Positions 18,717 through 30,896 of a stretch of 64,000 nt of DNA are shown here, piece by piece (the stretch's first letter is position 1; each line of letters opens with the position of its first letter). The notes beneath the pieces are model-generated. The model worked only from the letters and a program-made list of their open reading frames with translations. It was not told the DNA's origin and did not search any database. A program made the translations under genes and the position numbers. The stretch lies in NCBI RefSeq assembly GCF_014638275.1, contig NZ_BMFJ01000001.1:1414338-1478337 (forward strand), in the 5' to 3' direction. The DNA is from Primorskyibacter flagellatus. Its GTDB lineage: Bacteria > Pseudomonadota > Alphaproteobacteria > Rhodobacterales > Rhodobacteraceae.

Positions 18717-20036
18717 ATGCGTTTCCGGGTCACTGCCGCCGGCATATTGTCTCTCCAGGCCACGCTCTCTCTGGCCGCCGATCTGCCAGCCGCGGTGACC
18801 CAGGCCGACTTTCCACCGACAGACCATGACCTCGTGATGCTGGGCCGGGACCTGTTCTTCGACCCGATCCTGTCGGGCAACAAGAACATCGCCTGTGCCA
18901 CCTGCCACCACCCCTCGCTTGCCTCGGCCGACGGGCTTTCGCTTGGGCTGGGGGAAGGCGCGGTGGCGCTTGGGCCGAAGCGGCATGTGGGATCCTACAA
19001 CGTTCCGCGGAACCGGATCCCGCGCAATGCGCCCGCGCTGTTCAACATCGGGGCCTATGAATTCACCGTGCTGTTCCACGACGGGCGCGTGCAGGCGGAC
19101 CGGGAGGCGGATTTCGGGTTCAGGATGCCGAAGAACGCGCTGCTGGAACGCCCGGTGCCGACGGCGTTGGCGGCGCAGGCGCTGATGCCGCCGACCAGCC
19201 ATGACGAGATGGCCGGGCAGGATGAGGAGAACCCGATCGCCGTAGCCTCGGGCGAAGGGCGGTTCGCGGGGAAAGACGGGGTGTGGGACCTGCTCTGCCA
19301 GCGGATCGAGGCGATCCCGGAGTATCGCGTGCGGTTCGAGGCGATCTTCGGCAGCGACCGCAAGATGCACTTCACCGACATCGCCCGTGCGATTGCCGAA
19401 TTCGAGACGTTCGAGTTCCAGTCCTTCAACAGCCCCTTTGACCGTTACCTGCACGGCGACGCCGCCGCGCTGACCGAGCGGCAGGTCGCGGGGATGGAGG
19501 TGTTCTACGGTGAGGGCAACTGTTCCTCCTGCCACTCCGGCCCGTTCCAGACCGACCATTCCTTTCATGCCATCGGCCTACCGCAGCTTGGACCCGGCAA
19601 GGAACCGGGCAGCTATGCCGACAAGGGGCGTGGCGGGATCACCGGGGCGCCGGACGACCGCTATCGGTTCCGCACGCCGTCGCTGAGAAACGTGGCGATC
19701 ACCGGGCCTTACGGACACAACGGCGCCTATTCGGACCTTGAGAGCATCGTGCGCCACCACCTCGACCCGATCCGGGCGCTGACGCAGTACGACCGGTCCC
19801 AGGCGCGGCTGAGCGACGTTCCGGTGGAGTTCAACGACTGGGGCGCGATGTCGGATCAGGAGGAGATGATCCGCATTGCCGAGGCGACGGAGATCATTCC
19901 GGTTTCCCTCAGCGAGGGCCAGATCGCGGACCTTCTTGCATTCCTCGATGCGCTGACGGATCCGGCGGCGGGCCGGGGGCGGCTCGGCGCGCCGCAGAAC
20001 GTGCCTTCCGGACTGCCGCTGGACCTCGCGGACTGA
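18717..20036 (+). CDS. Di-haem cytochrome c peroxidase-family protein
   Basis: 439 residues with an N-terminal signal peptide (about 1-20). Two haem c attachment motifs are visible, CATCH at 60-64 and CSSCH near 268-272, and the CcpA/MauG-type core includes RNAPALFNIGAYEFTVLFHDGR and TPSLRNVAITGPYGHNG. The family reduces hydrogen peroxide in the periplasm using cytochrome c electrons or, in MauG-like members, modifies a partner protein. It is longer than classical CcpA (~330), so a specialised role is possible. Confidence 0.9.
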   Translation: MRFRVTAAGILSLQATLSLAADLPAAVTQADFPPTDHDLVMLGRDLFFDPILSGNKNIACATCHHPSLASADGLSLGLGEGAVALGPKRHVGSYNVPRNRIPRNAPALFNIGAYEFTVLFHDGRVQADREADFGFRMPKNALLERPVPTALAAQALMPPTSHDEMAGQDEENPIAVASGEGRFAGKDGVWDLLCQRIEAIPEYRVRFEAIFGSDRKMHFTDIARAIAEFETFEFQSFNSPFDRYLHGDAAALTERQVAGMEVFYGEGNCSSCHSGPFQTDHSFHAIGLPQLGPGKEPGSYADKGRGGITGAPDDRYRFRTPSLRNVAITGPYGHNGAYSDLESIVRHHLDPIRALTQYDRSQARLSDVPVEFNDWGAMSDQEEMIRIAEATEIIPVSLSEGQIADLLAFLDALTDPAAGRGRLGAPQNVPSGLPLDLAD

Positions 20037-20075
20037 GGTCTTTTCAAATCCGCGGCGATGCCCTAGATCGCGGGC

Positions 20076-21440
20076 ATGTCTGATCAGGAACTTCACATCG
20101 TCGGCGGCGGCATGGCCGGGTCCGAGGCCGCGTGGCAGGCGGCCCGGGCCGGGGTGCGCGTTGTCATCCACGAAATGCGCCCCGATGTCGGGACCTTCGC
20201 CCACAAGACCGGCGATCTGGCGGAGATGGTCTGTTCCAATTCCTTCCGCTCGGACGACGACGAACAGAACGCGGTCGGTCTGCTGCATTGGGAGATGCGG
20301 CAGGCGGGCGGGCTTATCATGGAGATGGCGGACCGGCATTCCCTGCCTGCGGGCGGTGCGCTTGCGGTTGACCGCGACGGGTTCTCGGCGGCTGTGACGG
20401 AGCGGCTGCGCGCGCATCCGCTGGTGCGGGTGGAGGGCGGAGAGATCACCGCCCTACCCGAGGCCGGCCACTGGATCATCGCGACCGGGCCGCTGACCTC
20501 CGAAGGGCTGGGACAGGCCATCGCGGCGGAGACGGGGGCGGAGGCGCTGGCCTTCTTCGACGCGATCGCCCCGATCGTCTATGCCGAGAGCATCGACATG
20601 GGCACGGTCTGGGCGCAGTCCCGCTACGACAAGGGCGAGACGGACGAGGAGCGGAAGGCCTACCTCAACTGCCCGATGGACAAGGTGCAGTACGAGGCGT
20701 TCATCGACGCGCTTCTTGCGGCGGACAAGACGGAGTTTCACGAGGGCGAGACCGCCGGGTATTTCGACGGCTGCCTGCCGATCGAGGTCATGGCGGAACG
20801 GGGCCGCGAGACCCTGCGCCACGGGCCGATGAAGCCTGTCGGGCTGACCAACGCGCACCGCCCCGAGGATAAACCTTACGCTGTAGTCCAGCTGCGGCGG
20901 GACAATGCCCTGGGGACGCTGTTCAACATCGTCGGCTTCCAGACCAAGATGAAATACGGCGCGCAGACAGAGGTGTTCCGGATGATCCCGGGGCTGGAAA
21001 ACGCCTCCTTCGCGCGGCTTGGCGGGATTCATCGCAACACCTTCCTGAACTCTCCGACCCTGCTGGACGACCGGATGCGGCTGCGCTCGCGCCCGCATAT
21101 CCGGTTCGCGGGGCAGATCACCGGGGTCGAGGGGTATGTCGAATCCTCGGCCATGGGGCTGCTGGCTGGCCGGATGGCGGCGGCGGAGATTCTCGGGCGC
21201 GACCTGCCCCCGCCTCCGCCCGAGACGGCCATGGGCGCGCTGATCCATCACATCACGGGCGGGGCGGAGGCCAAGACCTTTCAGCCGATGAACGTGAACT
21301 TCGGGCTGTTCCCGCCTCTGGACGGGGTCCGGGGCGGTCGCAAGGGGCGCAAGGACCGCTACAAGGGCTACACCGACCGGGCGAAGGAGCTGTGGACGGC
21401 CTGGCTGGCCGAAACGCGCGCGGATCTGGCGGCGGAATAG
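20076..21440 (+). CDS. trmFO: Methylenetetrahydrofolate-tRNA-(uracil-5-)-methyltransferase TrmFO
   Basis: 454 residues. An FAD-binding N-terminus ([20 protein letters not shown]) and the [24 protein letters not shown] and [20 protein letters not shown] segments are diagnostic of TrmFO. The enzyme makes ribothymidine at position 54 of tRNA using methylene-THF and FADH2. It is the usual enzyme in Rhodobacteraceae, which lack TrmA. It is followed by a 571-bp gap. Confidence 0.98.
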   Translation: MSDQELHIVGGGMAGSEAAWQAARAGVRVVIHEMRPDVGTFAHKTGDLAEMVCSNSFRSDDDEQNAVGLLHWEMRQAGGLIMEMADRHSLPAGGALAVDRDGFSAAVTERLRAHPLVRVEGGEITALPEAGHWIIATGPLTSEGLGQAIAAETGAEALAFFDAIAPIVYAESIDMGTVWAQSRYDKGETDEERKAYLNCPMDKVQYEAFIDALLAADKTEFHEGETAGYFDGCLPIEVMAERGRETLRHGPMKPVGLTNAHRPEDKPYAVVQLRRDNALGTLFNIVGFQTKMKYGAQTEVFRMIPGLENASFARLGGIHRNTFLNSPTLLDDRMRLRSRPHIRFAGQITGVEGYVESSAMGLLAGRMAAAEILGRDLPPPPPETAMGALIHHITGGAEAKTFQPMNVNFGLFPPLDGVRGGRKGRKDRYKGYTDRAKELWTAWLAETRADLAAE

Positions 21441-22011
21441 CCATCCGGCGGGATGCGAGGCGGTTGTCTGCGCGTCGGCAAGGCCGTGGTCCGGGGTGTC
21501 GGGCCGGGCGGGCATCTTATCCGCGGATAAGGTCGTTAATAATTATTAATCAGGTACTTGGCGGCCGTATTTCAGGGACTTTCTGAGCGTGAAAGGCTAA
21601 GCTCAGGTTAAAGACCAGCGGGTCTCTGGGATTAATGAAGTTTAACCTGAGCTTCCTTCACCTGTCGCGTTGCCCGCGAGGCGGCGGCGCCCCCCGGGGA
21701 GCCCCGGTCGCGGGTCCAAACCCATTTCTCGTTGTGGCCGCCCGCCGACCTGCGCTAGCCCGCTGGAGGAAGAGGAGATGCGCGATGTTCTGGACGATGC
21801 TACGGATCGAACCTGCGGGCCGGGGCGGGTCCCCCCTGGGTCCGGCCACCCGTTCGATGCGAGCGATGCAGTGGCTGGCATCCGTGGCGGCGTGTGGCGC
21901 GCCCATCCTTGCTTACAGTGTAATTCCTGTGGGGCGGCCTTCTGACGTCACCGCGCATCGTCCCTCACCAACCTGCAAGACCGCACGGCGCCGACCGGGG
22001 TCGGAACAGTC
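21441..22011. other. 571-bp intergenic region with three palindromes
   Basis: No confident gene. It holds a perfect 16-bp palindrome (CTTATCCGCGGATAAG, 21516-21531), a perfect 14-bp AT palindrome (TTAATAATTATTAA, 21536-21549), and a long inverted repeat at 21599-21654. A small ORF with a strong ribosome-binding site (21785-22015) runs into gluQRS. No tRNA or terminator with a T-run was found. Confidence 0.7.
21589..21661. promoter_or_regulatory. Long inverted repeat with nested hairpin
   Basis: Perfect 14-bp arms AAGCTCAGGTTAAA (21599-21612) and TTTAACCTGAGCTT (21641-21654) are extended outward by GTGAA/TTCAC with small bulges. The 28-nt centre contains AGACC/GGTCT. The structure could be a cis-acting RNA, a small RNA or a protein-binding site. 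Confidence 0.5.
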
Positions 22012-22015
22012 ATGA
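21785..22015 (+). CDS. Possible small membrane protein upstream of gluQRS (doubtful)
   Basis: 76 codons from ATG 21785, ending 4 bp inside the gluQRS start (ATGA). A GGAGG and a GAGGAG precede it. One hydrophobic stretch (MQWLASVAACGAPILAYSVI) is visible. Third-position GC is clearly lower than in neighbouring genes, and a competing 55-codon frame starts at 21778 with an equally good ribosome-binding site, so either or neither may be translated. Confidence 0.25.
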   Translation: MFWTMLRIEPAGRGGSPLGPATRSMRAMQWLASVAACGAPILAYSVIPVGRPSDVTAHRPSPTCKTARRRPGSEQS

Positions 22016-22866
22016 TTACCCGTTTCGCCCCCTCTCCGACCGGCCCGCTGCATCTGGGCCATGCCTATGCCGCGCTGGTGGCGTGGGAGCGGACGGGGAG
22101 CGGGACCTTCCTGCTCAGGATCGAGGATATCGACCGTGCCCGCGCCCGGCCGGAGTGGGAGGCGCAGATCGGGGAGGACCTGCGCTGGCTTGGCCTGCAC
22201 TGGCCGGAGCCGGTGATGCGCCAGTCCGACCGGATGGACGCCTACCGGGCGGCGCTGGACCGGCTCTGGGAGATGGGGCTGCTTTATCGCTGCACCTGTC
22301 GGCGGCGCGACATCGAAGCCGCATTGTCCGCCCCGCAGGAGGGCGTGCCCCTGCACGGGCCGGACGGGCTGATCTATCCGGGCACCTGCCGGGAGACGGG
22401 CCGCCCTGCCCCGGGAGAGCCGCGTCCCGCGGACGCCGTCCTGCGGCTGGACATGGCCCGGGCGGTGGCGCTGACCGGCCCTGTGCGGTTCGTCGAGACC
22501 GGCGCGGGTCCGGAGGGCGAAACGGGGGAGATCACGCTGACCCCCGGCGCGATCACGGCCGCGACGGGGGACGTCATTCTGGCGCGGCGGGACATGGGCA
22601 CCTCCTACCACCTGTCGGTCGTCGTGGACGATGCGGCGCAGGGCATCACGGAGGTCACGCGCGGCCGCGACCTGTTCGGGGCGACGCAGATCCACGTCGT
22701 TCTGCAAAAGCTGCTGTCCCTGCCGGTTCCGCAGTACCACCACCACCGCCTGATCCGGGATCAGAACGGCAAGCGGCTGGCCAAGCGGGACGATGCGCGG
22801 GCCCTGTCGCTGTACCGTGCCGAGGGGGTCAGCCCGGACGAGGTTCGCGGAATGATCGGTCTCTAG
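22012..22866 (+). CDS. gluQRS: Glutamyl-Q tRNA(Asp) synthetase
   Basis: 284 residues, the typical truncated GluRS catalytic core with no anticodon-binding domain. GluQRS glutamylates queuosine at the wobble base of tRNA-Asp. The ATP site motifs are [18 protein letters not shown] (HIGH-like) and [10 protein letters not shown] (KMSK-like). Zinc-ligand cysteines sit in YRCTCRRRD and YPGTC. The stop codon overlaps that of convergent hisI by 4 bp. Confidence 0.97.
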   Translation: MITRFAPSPTGPLHLGHAYAALVAWERTGSGTFLLRIEDIDRARARPEWEAQIGEDLRWLGLHWPEPVMRQSDRMDAYRAALDRLWEMGLLYRCTCRRRDIEAALSAPQEGVPLHGPDGLIYPGTCRETGRPAPGEPRPADAVLRLDMARAVALTGPVRFVETGAGPEGETGEITLTPGAITAATGDVILARRDMGTSYHLSVVVDDAAQGITEVTRGRDLFGATQIHVVLQKLLSLPVPQYHHHRLIRDQNGKRLAKRDDARALSLYRAEGVSPDEVRGMIGL

Positions 22867-23219
22867 ACCATCGGCTTCGTCAGTTCCGTCTCCTCTCCGT
22901 CCAGAACGGAGGTGTAGAAACAGCTGCGCCGGTTGGTGTGGCAGGCCGGGCCGGTCTGATCGACGATCAGCAGCAGGCAGTCGCGGTCGCAGTCCACCCG
23001 CAGGTCGACCAGATGCTGCACATGGCCGGAGGTTTCGCCCTTGACCCAGAAGGCCGCGCGCGACCGGGACCAGTAGGTGACGCGGCGGGTTTCCAGCGTG
23101 CGGGCGACGGCTTCGGCGTTCATCCAGGCCATCATCAGCACCGCGCCGTCCCGGTCCTGCGCGATGGCAGGGATCAGGCCGCGGTCGTCATATTTCAGCG
23201 ATGCGGGATCGAAGCGCAT
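22863..23219 (-). CDS. hisI: Phosphoribosyl-AMP cyclohydrolase
   Basis: 118 residues from ATG 23219; upstream codons to 23303 are not conserved sequence. HisI opens the adenine ring of phosphoribosyl-AMP in histidine synthesis. [19 protein letters not shown] and the metal-binding cysteines in [21 protein letters not shown] are diagnostic. It is the free-standing cyclohydrolase without the HisE domain, as in alphaproteobacteria. Confidence 0.97.
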   Translation of the reverse strand: MRFDPASLKYDDRGLIPAIAQDRDGAVLMMAWMNAEAVARTLETRRVTYWSRSRAAFWVKGETSGHVQHLVDLRVDCDRDCLLLIVDQTGPACHTNRRSCFYTSVLDGEETELTKPMV

Positions 23220-23308
23220 GGGCCGTCCTTTCCAAATCCGGTTGCGAGCGCTATCTAAGGGGGAACGGCGCACGGCGCCACCCATGGATCGCGGAAGGGA
23301 CACATGCC

Positions 23309-23761
23309 ATGAGTGCCGAGACCGATCTCGTCAAACTTTATTCCGGGCGCATCCTCGCGCTGACGACGGAGATCCCGCATCAGAAGCGGCTCGAGGCGCC
23401 GTCGGCCACGGTGAAGCGCCGGGCCCCGCTGTGCGGATCGACGGTGACCGTGGACGTGGTGGTCGAGGACGGGCGCATCACGGGGTATGGCCAGGACGTG
23501 AAGGCCTGCGCGCTTGGACAGGCGGCGGCGGCGATCGTGGGCAAGAACGTGATCGGGACGGACCGGGCGCAGATCGTGGCGGGGCGCGATGCGCTAAAGG
23601 CCATGCTGAAGGAGGACGGGCCGACCCCGCCCGCCCCTTTCGAGGAGCTGGAAATCCTGAGGCCGGCCAAGGACTACCGCAATCGCCACGCCTCCATCCT
23701 GCTGACGCTCGAGGCGCTGACGGAGGCGATGGACCGGATCGACAGGTCGGACTGCGCTTAA
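23309..23761 (+). CDS. Iron-sulfur cluster assembly scaffold protein, NifU/IscU-like
   Basis: 150 residues from ATG 23309. The NifU_N/IscU fold is visible, with C42 ([17 protein letters not shown]) and C67 ([14 protein letters not shown]) in scaffold positions. The third canonical cysteine is not in its usual place; the only other one is C149 at the extreme C-terminus. This short NifU-like type is common in Rhodobacteraceae next to hisI and may supply Fe-S clusters in a SUF background. It is on the opposite strand to hisI, 89 bp apart. Confidence 0.85.
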   Translation: MSAETDLVKLYSGRILALTTEIPHQKRLEAPSATVKRRAPLCGSTVTVDVVVEDGRITGYGQDVKACALGQAAAAIVGKNVIGTDRAQIVAGRDALKAMLKEDGPTPPAPFEELEILRPAKDYRNRHASILLTLEALTEAMDRIDRSDCA

Positions 23762-23815
23762 CCCTATTTTCGGGTTTCGCGGATAGGCAGGTCCCGTCAG
23801 ATCGGACGGGGCAGC

Positions 23816-25222
23816 ATGCATCACGAACAGTCAGGATTTTCCGACGCCAGGCAGCCGGAGGTGGTGAACCGCCTCTCGGCCAATGCCTCCACCCTCGGGG
23901 CGGAGATCGTGGATATCGCCGGGTTCCTCGACCAGCTTGAACTCGGCACCGAAGACCAGCTGCGGACGCTGCGGCGGCTGAAGGACGGGGCCAGCCACGT
24001 GGTGCAGGTCAACGCCACGGTGATGGAGTCGCTGCGCGCGATGTCCGACGGGATCAGTGGTACGCTGGACAAGCTGGTGGCGGCGAATGACAGCCTCGCC
24101 ACCTCCGACACGCAGTCGGCGCGGCTGGCGGACTGGGTGCAGGGCATCGACGAGCGGTCGCAGAACGTGCAGGGCACGCTCGACGCGGTGCAGGCGTCCA
24201 ACAACCAGATCGCGGTGATCGCGGCGCAGGTCAACATGCTGGCCATCAACGCAAAGATCGAAGCGGCGCGGGCGGGCGAAACCGGCAAGGGCTTTGCCGT
24301 CGTGGCCGATGCGATCAACGAACTGTCACAGCGCACCGGCAAGGCGGCGGAGGAGATCACCCGCAATGTCGCCGCGCTGATCGAATGGATCGCCGCGCTG
24401 CAGTCGGAATCCGGCACCGTCAGCCAGGAGGCGCGGGACATGCGCGATTCCGGCAAGGCCAGCCTCAGCGCCCTTGTCGGCGCGGTTGGCGAGATGCGGG
24501 CCAATCATGACCGCGCCGGAGAGATTTCCAGGGACGCTGCCGACGCCGACCGGGCGCTGCGCGACTTCCTTCCCAGTATCGAGGATGTCAGCACCTCTGT
24601 CACCGCGGGCGTCGACGGGGTTCACGAGGCGCATTCGCGGGTCAGCCGCCTCGTGGATTCCTCGGAACGGCTGGTGCAGGACAGCGTCGCGCTTGGCGGC
24701 GACTCCGCGGATTCGCAGTTCATTCAGGCGGTGCGGGACCGGGCGGCGCAGATCCGCGCGCTGTTCGAACAGGGGGTGCGGGACGGGCAGCTTTCCCTCT
24801 CGGACCTGTTCGACAGCAGCTATCAGCCGGTCCCCGGCACCAATCCGCAGCAGGTGACGACACGGTTCTCGCGGTTCACCGACCGTGTGCTGCCGGCGGT
24901 GCAGGAACCCGTTCTCGACATGGATCGCCGCGTGGTGTTCTGCGCCGCGGTGGACCGGAACGGTTATCTGCCCACACATAACCGGAAATTCTCCCAGCCC
25001 CAGACGGCCGATCCGGTGTGGAACACGGCGCATTGCCGCAACCGGCGCATCTTTGACGACCGGGTCGGGCTGAAGGCCGGTCGGAACACGGACCCCTTCC
25101 TGCTGCAGGTCTACCGGCGGGACATGGGGGGCGGGAACTTCGTGCTGATGAAGGATGTGTCCGCCCCGATCACGGTGGAGGGGCGGCACTGGGGCGGGCT
25201 GCGGCTGGCCTACAAGCTATGA
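23816..25222 (+). CDS. Soluble methyl-accepting chemotaxis-type protein with C-terminal sensory domain
   Basis: 468 residues, no membrane span. The MCP signalling hairpin lies in the first half (tip [29 protein letters not shown]), flanked by coiled coils. Residues about 345-468 form a separate C-terminal domain ([20 protein letters not shown]... [15 protein letters not shown]) that resembles the second half of a Cache/PAS-like sensor. The order signalling-then-sensor reverses that of standard receptors. It would sense a cytoplasmic signal or act in a non-motility pathway. Confidence 0.85.
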   Translation: MHHEQSGFSDARQPEVVNRLSANASTLGAEIVDIAGFLDQLELGTEDQLRTLRRLKDGASHVVQVNATVMESLRAMSDGISGTLDKLVAANDSLATSDTQSARLADWVQGIDERSQNVQGTLDAVQASNNQIAVIAAQVNMLAINAKIEAARAGETGKGFAVVADAINELSQRTGKAAEEITRNVAALIEWIAALQSESGTVSQEARDMRDSGKASLSALVGAVGEMRANHDRAGEISRDAADADRALRDFLPSIEDVSTSVTAGVDGVHEAHSRVSRLVDSSERLVQDSVALGGDSADSQFIQAVRDRAAQIRALFEQGVRDGQLSLSDLFDSSYQPVPGTNPQQVTTRFSRFTDRVLPAVQEPVLDMDRRVVFCAAVDRNGYLPTHNRKFSQPQTADPVWNTAHCRNRRIFDDRVGLKAGRNTDPFLLQVYRRDMGGGNFVLMKDVSAPITVEGRHWGGLRLAYKL

Positions 25223-25224
25223 AA

Positions 25225-25253
25225 AAACCGCCGCACATCCTTTCGGATGGCGG
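25225..25253 (-). terminator. Intrinsic terminator for the ligA-recG-small gene transcript
   Basis: On the minus strand CCGCCGCCATCC, loop GAAA, GGATGTGCGGCGG is followed immediately by TTTTTT. It lies 145-170 bp past the 40-residue gene. The preceding 140 bp (25254-25395) shows no coding sequence and could be a long 3' UTR or small RNA. Confidence 0.75.
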
Positions 25254-25395
25254 CGGAGAGGAAGCGGACCCTGGGGACACCGACCTGCCGGGACCGGGGA
25301 TTGGGGCACCCGGCTATCTGGGACAGGCAATCTCAGCGACGCATGGGGAAATGCGCGACAGGTCGGACAGGGGTCCGCGGGCAGAAGAGGTAAGA

Positions 25396-25518
25396 TCAGG
25401 TCAGGCCGGGAAGATGCAGCGCACCCAGGATGAGAACAGTCAGCGCCGCGACGCCGGCAAGGTCTTCGGCCAGGGTTCCGCGGGCGTTCCGGGCAAGGTC
25501 GATAATCTGGCGGATCAT
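25396..25518 (-). CDS. Small 40-residue protein with one hydrophobic segment
   Basis: Complete reading frame ATG 25518 to TGA 25396, preceded by GAAAGGAAC at good spacing. The amphipathic start (MIRQIIDLARNARGTLAED) leads into a hydrophobic stretch (LAGVAALTVLILGALHLPG). It lies 98 bp downstream of recG on the same strand and before a strong terminator, with codon use like its neighbours. I believe short proteins of this pattern recur in Rhodobacteraceae, but could not check. Likely a small membrane protein. Confidence 0.6.
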   Translation of the reverse strand: MIRQIIDLARNARGTLAEDLAGVAALTVLILGALHLPGLT

Positions 25519-25616
25519 GGTATGTTCCTTTCGGCGCTGGCTTTGTTGCTCTTTTGTTCTCATATTTACGGGGGTGCTGTAAAGAACTTTTTAAGAACAT
25601 TTGAGAACAAAATGAG

Positions 25617-27698
25617 TTATCCGACCGAAATCAACCGGATAGCCTCGTCCTGGCCCATGAGCCAGAGCAGCAGCCGCGCCGCCTTTCCGCGCGGACCTTC
25701 CAACCCCGGATCCTTGGCCAGCAGGGTGCGTGCGTCGCTTTGCGCCAAGGCCATAAGGACGGTGTCGCGTTCGAGATCGGCGATTCGGAACCGCGGCAGC
25801 CCCGACTGGGCGGTGCCGATCACGTCCCCCGCCCCGCGCATCTGCAGGTCGGTCTCCGCGATGACGAAGCCGTCCTCCGTCTCGCGCATCAGGGTCAGCC
25901 GCCTCTCGGCCGTTTCGCCAAGGGGGGCGCGGAACATCAGCAGGCAGGTCGCCTGATCGGAGCCGCGTCCGACCCGCCCGCGCAGCTGGTGGAGCTGCGC
26001 AAGGCCGAAGGTCTCTGCCTGTTCGATCACCATGATCGAAGCCTCGGGCACGTTCACGCCCACCTCGATCACCGTGGTGGCGACCAGAACCTGACGGCGA
26101 CCGGCGACGAAATCGGCCATGGCGGCGTCTTTGTCGGCCGGGGGCATCTGGCCGTGGACCAGCGTGACGACCTCATCCCCGAGGGCGGCGCGCAGATGGC
26201 GGAAGCGGACCTCGGCAGCGGTCAGATCGATCGTTTCGCTTTCTTCGACCAGCGGGCAGACCCAGTAGGCGCGCCGCCCCTCGGCCACCGCGCGGCGCAG
26301 GTGATCGACCACCTCGTCCATCCGGCCGGAGGAGACAAGCGCGGTCTGCACCGGCTTCCGCCCCGGCGGCTTTTCGTCGAGCACGGAGATGTCCATATCG
26401 CCGTATTGCGCCAGCGAGAGGGAGCGCGGGATCGGCGTGGCGGTCATGACCAGCACATCCGCCGAGGCCCCCTTGCGCCCCAGTTCCAGCCGCTGGCGCA
26501 CGCCGAAACGGTGCTGTTCGTCAACGATGGCGAGCCGCAGGTCATGGAAGGCCACGTCCGCCTGGAACACCGCGTGGGTGCCGACGAGGATGTCGATGCG
26601 GCCCTCCGCAAGGTCCGCCAGCTTGGCCGCGCGGTCCGCCCCGCGGTCACGGCCGGTCAGCAGGACAACCCGGACGCCGGCGCTTTCGGCCAGGGGGGTG
26701 AGGCTTTCAAGGTGTTGACGCGCAAGGATTTCCGTCGGCGCCATCAGCACGCCCTGCCCGCCCGCCTCGACCGCGATCAGCAGGGCGAGAAAGGCCACGA
26801 GCGTCTTGCCCGCGCCGACATCTCCCTGCAACAGGCGGGACATGCGGGTTTCCCTGGCCATGTCCTTCGCGATCTCGGCCACCGCGCGGGTCTGGGCGCC
26901 GGTCGGACGGTAGGGCAGCGCGGCGAGCACGCGGTCGCGCAGACGTCCGTCGCCGGAGGTGCCGCGCCCCTTTCCGCGCCGCGCGCGGGACCGGGCCAGC
27001 GCAAGCGTCAGCTGATGCGCCAGCAGTTCGTCATAGGCGAGCCGGGTCCGCGCGGCATCCAGAACGTCCGTTTCTTCACCCGGCGCATGGGCCGTGGCGA
27101 GCGCGTCGAACCAGCCGGGCCAGTGCCTCTCCGCCTTCAGGCCGGGGTCGATCCATTCGGGAAGGTCACTGGCGCGGGTCAGCGCGGCGGCGGCGGCCTT
27201 GCCCATGACCCGCTGCGTCACGCCCTGGGTCAGCGGATAGACCGGTTCGAATTCCGGCAGGTCCGAGGCCTCTTCGGGTGGCAGAACGTGGTCGGGGTGC
27301 ACCATCTGCGCCATGCCGTCGAACAGCTCCAGCTTGCCCGACACCACGCGCTTTTCGCCTATCGGCATGATTTTCTTCAGGTATTCACCACGGGCGTGGA
27401 AGAAGACGATCGGGAAATCTTCCTCCGCGTCGCGCACCATGACCCGGTAGGCTCCGCCGCGACGGGCAGGCGCGCGGTGCGCAAGCGTCTCTACTCCGAC
27501 CGTCACGATGCCAAGCGGCGCGCCGCGGATCGTGTCGCGGCGGCGGCGGTCGACCACGCCATGAGGCAGCAGGAACAGCAGGTCGCGCGGGGTTTCAATG
27601 CCGATCTGGGACAGCGACTTGGCGATCTTGGGGCCGACGCCCGGCAGGGTCTGCACATCGGCGAACAGGGGGAAGAGGATCTCCGGCCGGCCTGCCAC
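25617..27698 (-). CDS. recG: ATP-dependent DNA helicase RecG
   Basis: 693 residues from a GTG at 27698, one base after the ligA stop. RecG remodels stalled replication forks and Holliday junctions. The N-terminal wedge/OB region (GVGPKIAKSLSQIGIETPRDLLFLLP) is followed by superfamily 2 helicase motifs: Walker A GDVGAGKT, DEQH box VDEQHRFGV, TATPIPRS, and QLRGRVGRG in motif VI. The gene order ligA-recG is common in Rhodobacteraceae and implies shared transcription. Confidence 0.98.
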   Translation of the reverse strand: MAGRPEILFPLFADVQTLPGVGPKIAKSLSQIGIETPRDLLFLLPHGVVDRRRRDTIRGAPLGIVTVGVETLAHRAPARRGGAYRVMVRDAEEDFPIVFFHARGEYLKKIMPIGEKRVVSGKLELFDGMAQMVHPDHVLPPEEASDLPEFEPVYPLTQGVTQRVMGKAAAAALTRASDLPEWIDPGLKAERHWPGWFDALATAHAPGEETDVLDAARTRLAYDELLAHQLTLALARSRARRGKGRGTSGDGRLRDRVLAALPYRPTGAQTRAVAEIAKDMARETRMSRLLQGDVGAGKTLVAFLALLIAVEAGGQGVLMAPTEILARQHLESLTPLAESAGVRVVLLTGRDRGADRAAKLADLAEGRIDILVGTHAVFQADVAFHDLRLAIVDEQHRFGVRQRLELGRKGASADVLVMTATPIPRSLSLAQYGDMDISVLDEKPPGRKPVQTALVSSGRMDEVVDHLRRAVAEGRRAYWVCPLVEESETIDLTAAEVRFRHLRAALGDEVVTLVHGQMPPADKDAAMADFVAGRRQVLVATTVIEVGVNVPEASIMVIEQAETFGLAQLHQLRGRVGRGSDQATCLLMFRAPLGETAERRLTLMRETEDGFVIAETDLQMRGAGDVIGTAQSGLPRFRIADLERDTVLMALAQSDARTLLAKDPGLEGPRGKAARLLLWLMGQDEAIRLISVG

Positions 27699-27699
27699 C

Positions 27700-30015
<2,316 letters not shown>

Positions 30016-30058
30016 TCAGGGTCCAGCCGTGAGTGATGCCGCCTTGTCGAATTCCGTC

Positions 30059-30775
30059 TCAGGCACCGACGGCGAGGCGCTGGTCGTCCATTTCCTCGGG
30101 CTGCGGATCGCGCAGAACGTAGCCGCGGCCCCAGACGGTTTCGATATAGCTGTCGCCGCCGGTGGCGGTGGAGAGTTTCTTGCGCAGCTTGCAGATGAAG
30201 ACGTCGATGATCTTGAGTTCGGGTTCGTCCATGCCGCCGTAAAGGTGGTTGAGGAACATCTCTTTCGTGAGCGTGGTGCCCTTCCGCAGGCTCAGCAGTT
30301 CGAGCATTTGGTATTCCTTGCCGGTCAGGTGGATCGACTTGCCCCCCGCCTCGACCGTCTTGGCGTCGAGATTGACGGAGATCTTGCCGGTGTTGATGAT
30401 CGACTGGGAATGCCCCTTGGAGCGGCGGATGATGGCGTGAATGCGCGCGACCAGTTCCTCACGGTGGAAGGGTTTGGTCATGTAGTCGTCGGCGCCGAAG
30501 CCGAAGCCGCGGATCTTGTTTTCCGTGTCGTCGGCGCCCGACAGGATCAGGATCGGCGTGTCGATGCGGGAGAGGCGCAGCTGGCGCAGCACCTCGTGTC
30601 CGTTCATGTCGGGAAGGCCGAGGTCGAGCAGGATGAGGTCGTAGTCGTAAAGCTTCGCCAGGTCGATCCCCTCCTCCCCCAGGTCCGTCGTGTAGACGTT
30701 CAGGTTGGCATGGGTCAGCATCAGTTCGATGCTTTTCGACGTCGTCGGATCGTCTTCCACCAGCAGGACACGCAT
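30059..30775 (-). CDS. ctrA: Cell-cycle/motility response regulator CtrA
   Basis: 238 residues, receiver plus OmpR-type DNA-binding domain. The phospho-acceptor is D51 in [13 protein letters not shown]. The output domain ends [19 protein letters not shown]. CtrA is the CckA-ChpT phosphorelay target. In Rhodobacterales it is usually non-essential and controls motility, gene transfer agent and quorum-sensing-linked genes. The upstream region holds CtrA-like sites, and the CtrA inhibitor sciP lies directly upstream on the same strand. Confidence 0.97.
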   Translation of the reverse strand: MRVLLVEDDPTTSKSIELMLTHANLNVYTTDLGEEGIDLAKLYDYDLILLDLGLPDMNGHEVLRQLRLSRIDTPILILSGADDTENKIRGFGFGADDYMTKPFHREELVARIHAIIRRSKGHSQSIINTGKISVNLDAKTVEAGGKSIHLTGKEYQMLELLSLRKGTTLTKEMFLNHLYGGMDEPELKIIDVFICKLRKKLSTATGGDSYIETVWGRGYVLRDPQPEEMDDQRLAVGA

Positions 30776-30789
30776 TACCGATCTCTCCG

Positions 30790-30842
30790 TTAAGCTAGGT
30801 TTACCTCTTCACTTTCGCGTCAAATGGTTAATGACCAATTAC
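30790..30842 (-). promoter_or_regulatory. CtrA-like binding sites upstream of ctrA
   Basis: Two TTAA-N7-TTAC motifs (30790-30804 and 30828-30842) differ from TTAA-N7-TTAA by one base each. Minus-strand TTAACCAT (30824-30831) matches the alternative CtrA motif exactly. They sit 15-67 bp upstream of the ctrA start, in the 121-bp gap after sciP, suggesting autoregulation. Confidence 0.6.
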
Positions 30843-30896
30843 CGCAACAGGCAAAAATTCACAACAACTTGACGTTGATCCGATGCAAGGCCCGGC

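Noticed and set aside
21516..21531. Chromosome-partition parS or replication origin
   Set aside because: The palindrome does not match the parS consensus TGTTTCACGTGAAACA, and no parAB, dnaA or hemE is near.
21778..21945. 55-codon frame with a CxxC end in the trmFO-gluQRS gap
   Set aside because: Overlaps the alternative frame at 21785; no way to choose, and GC at third positions is unlike neighbouring genes.
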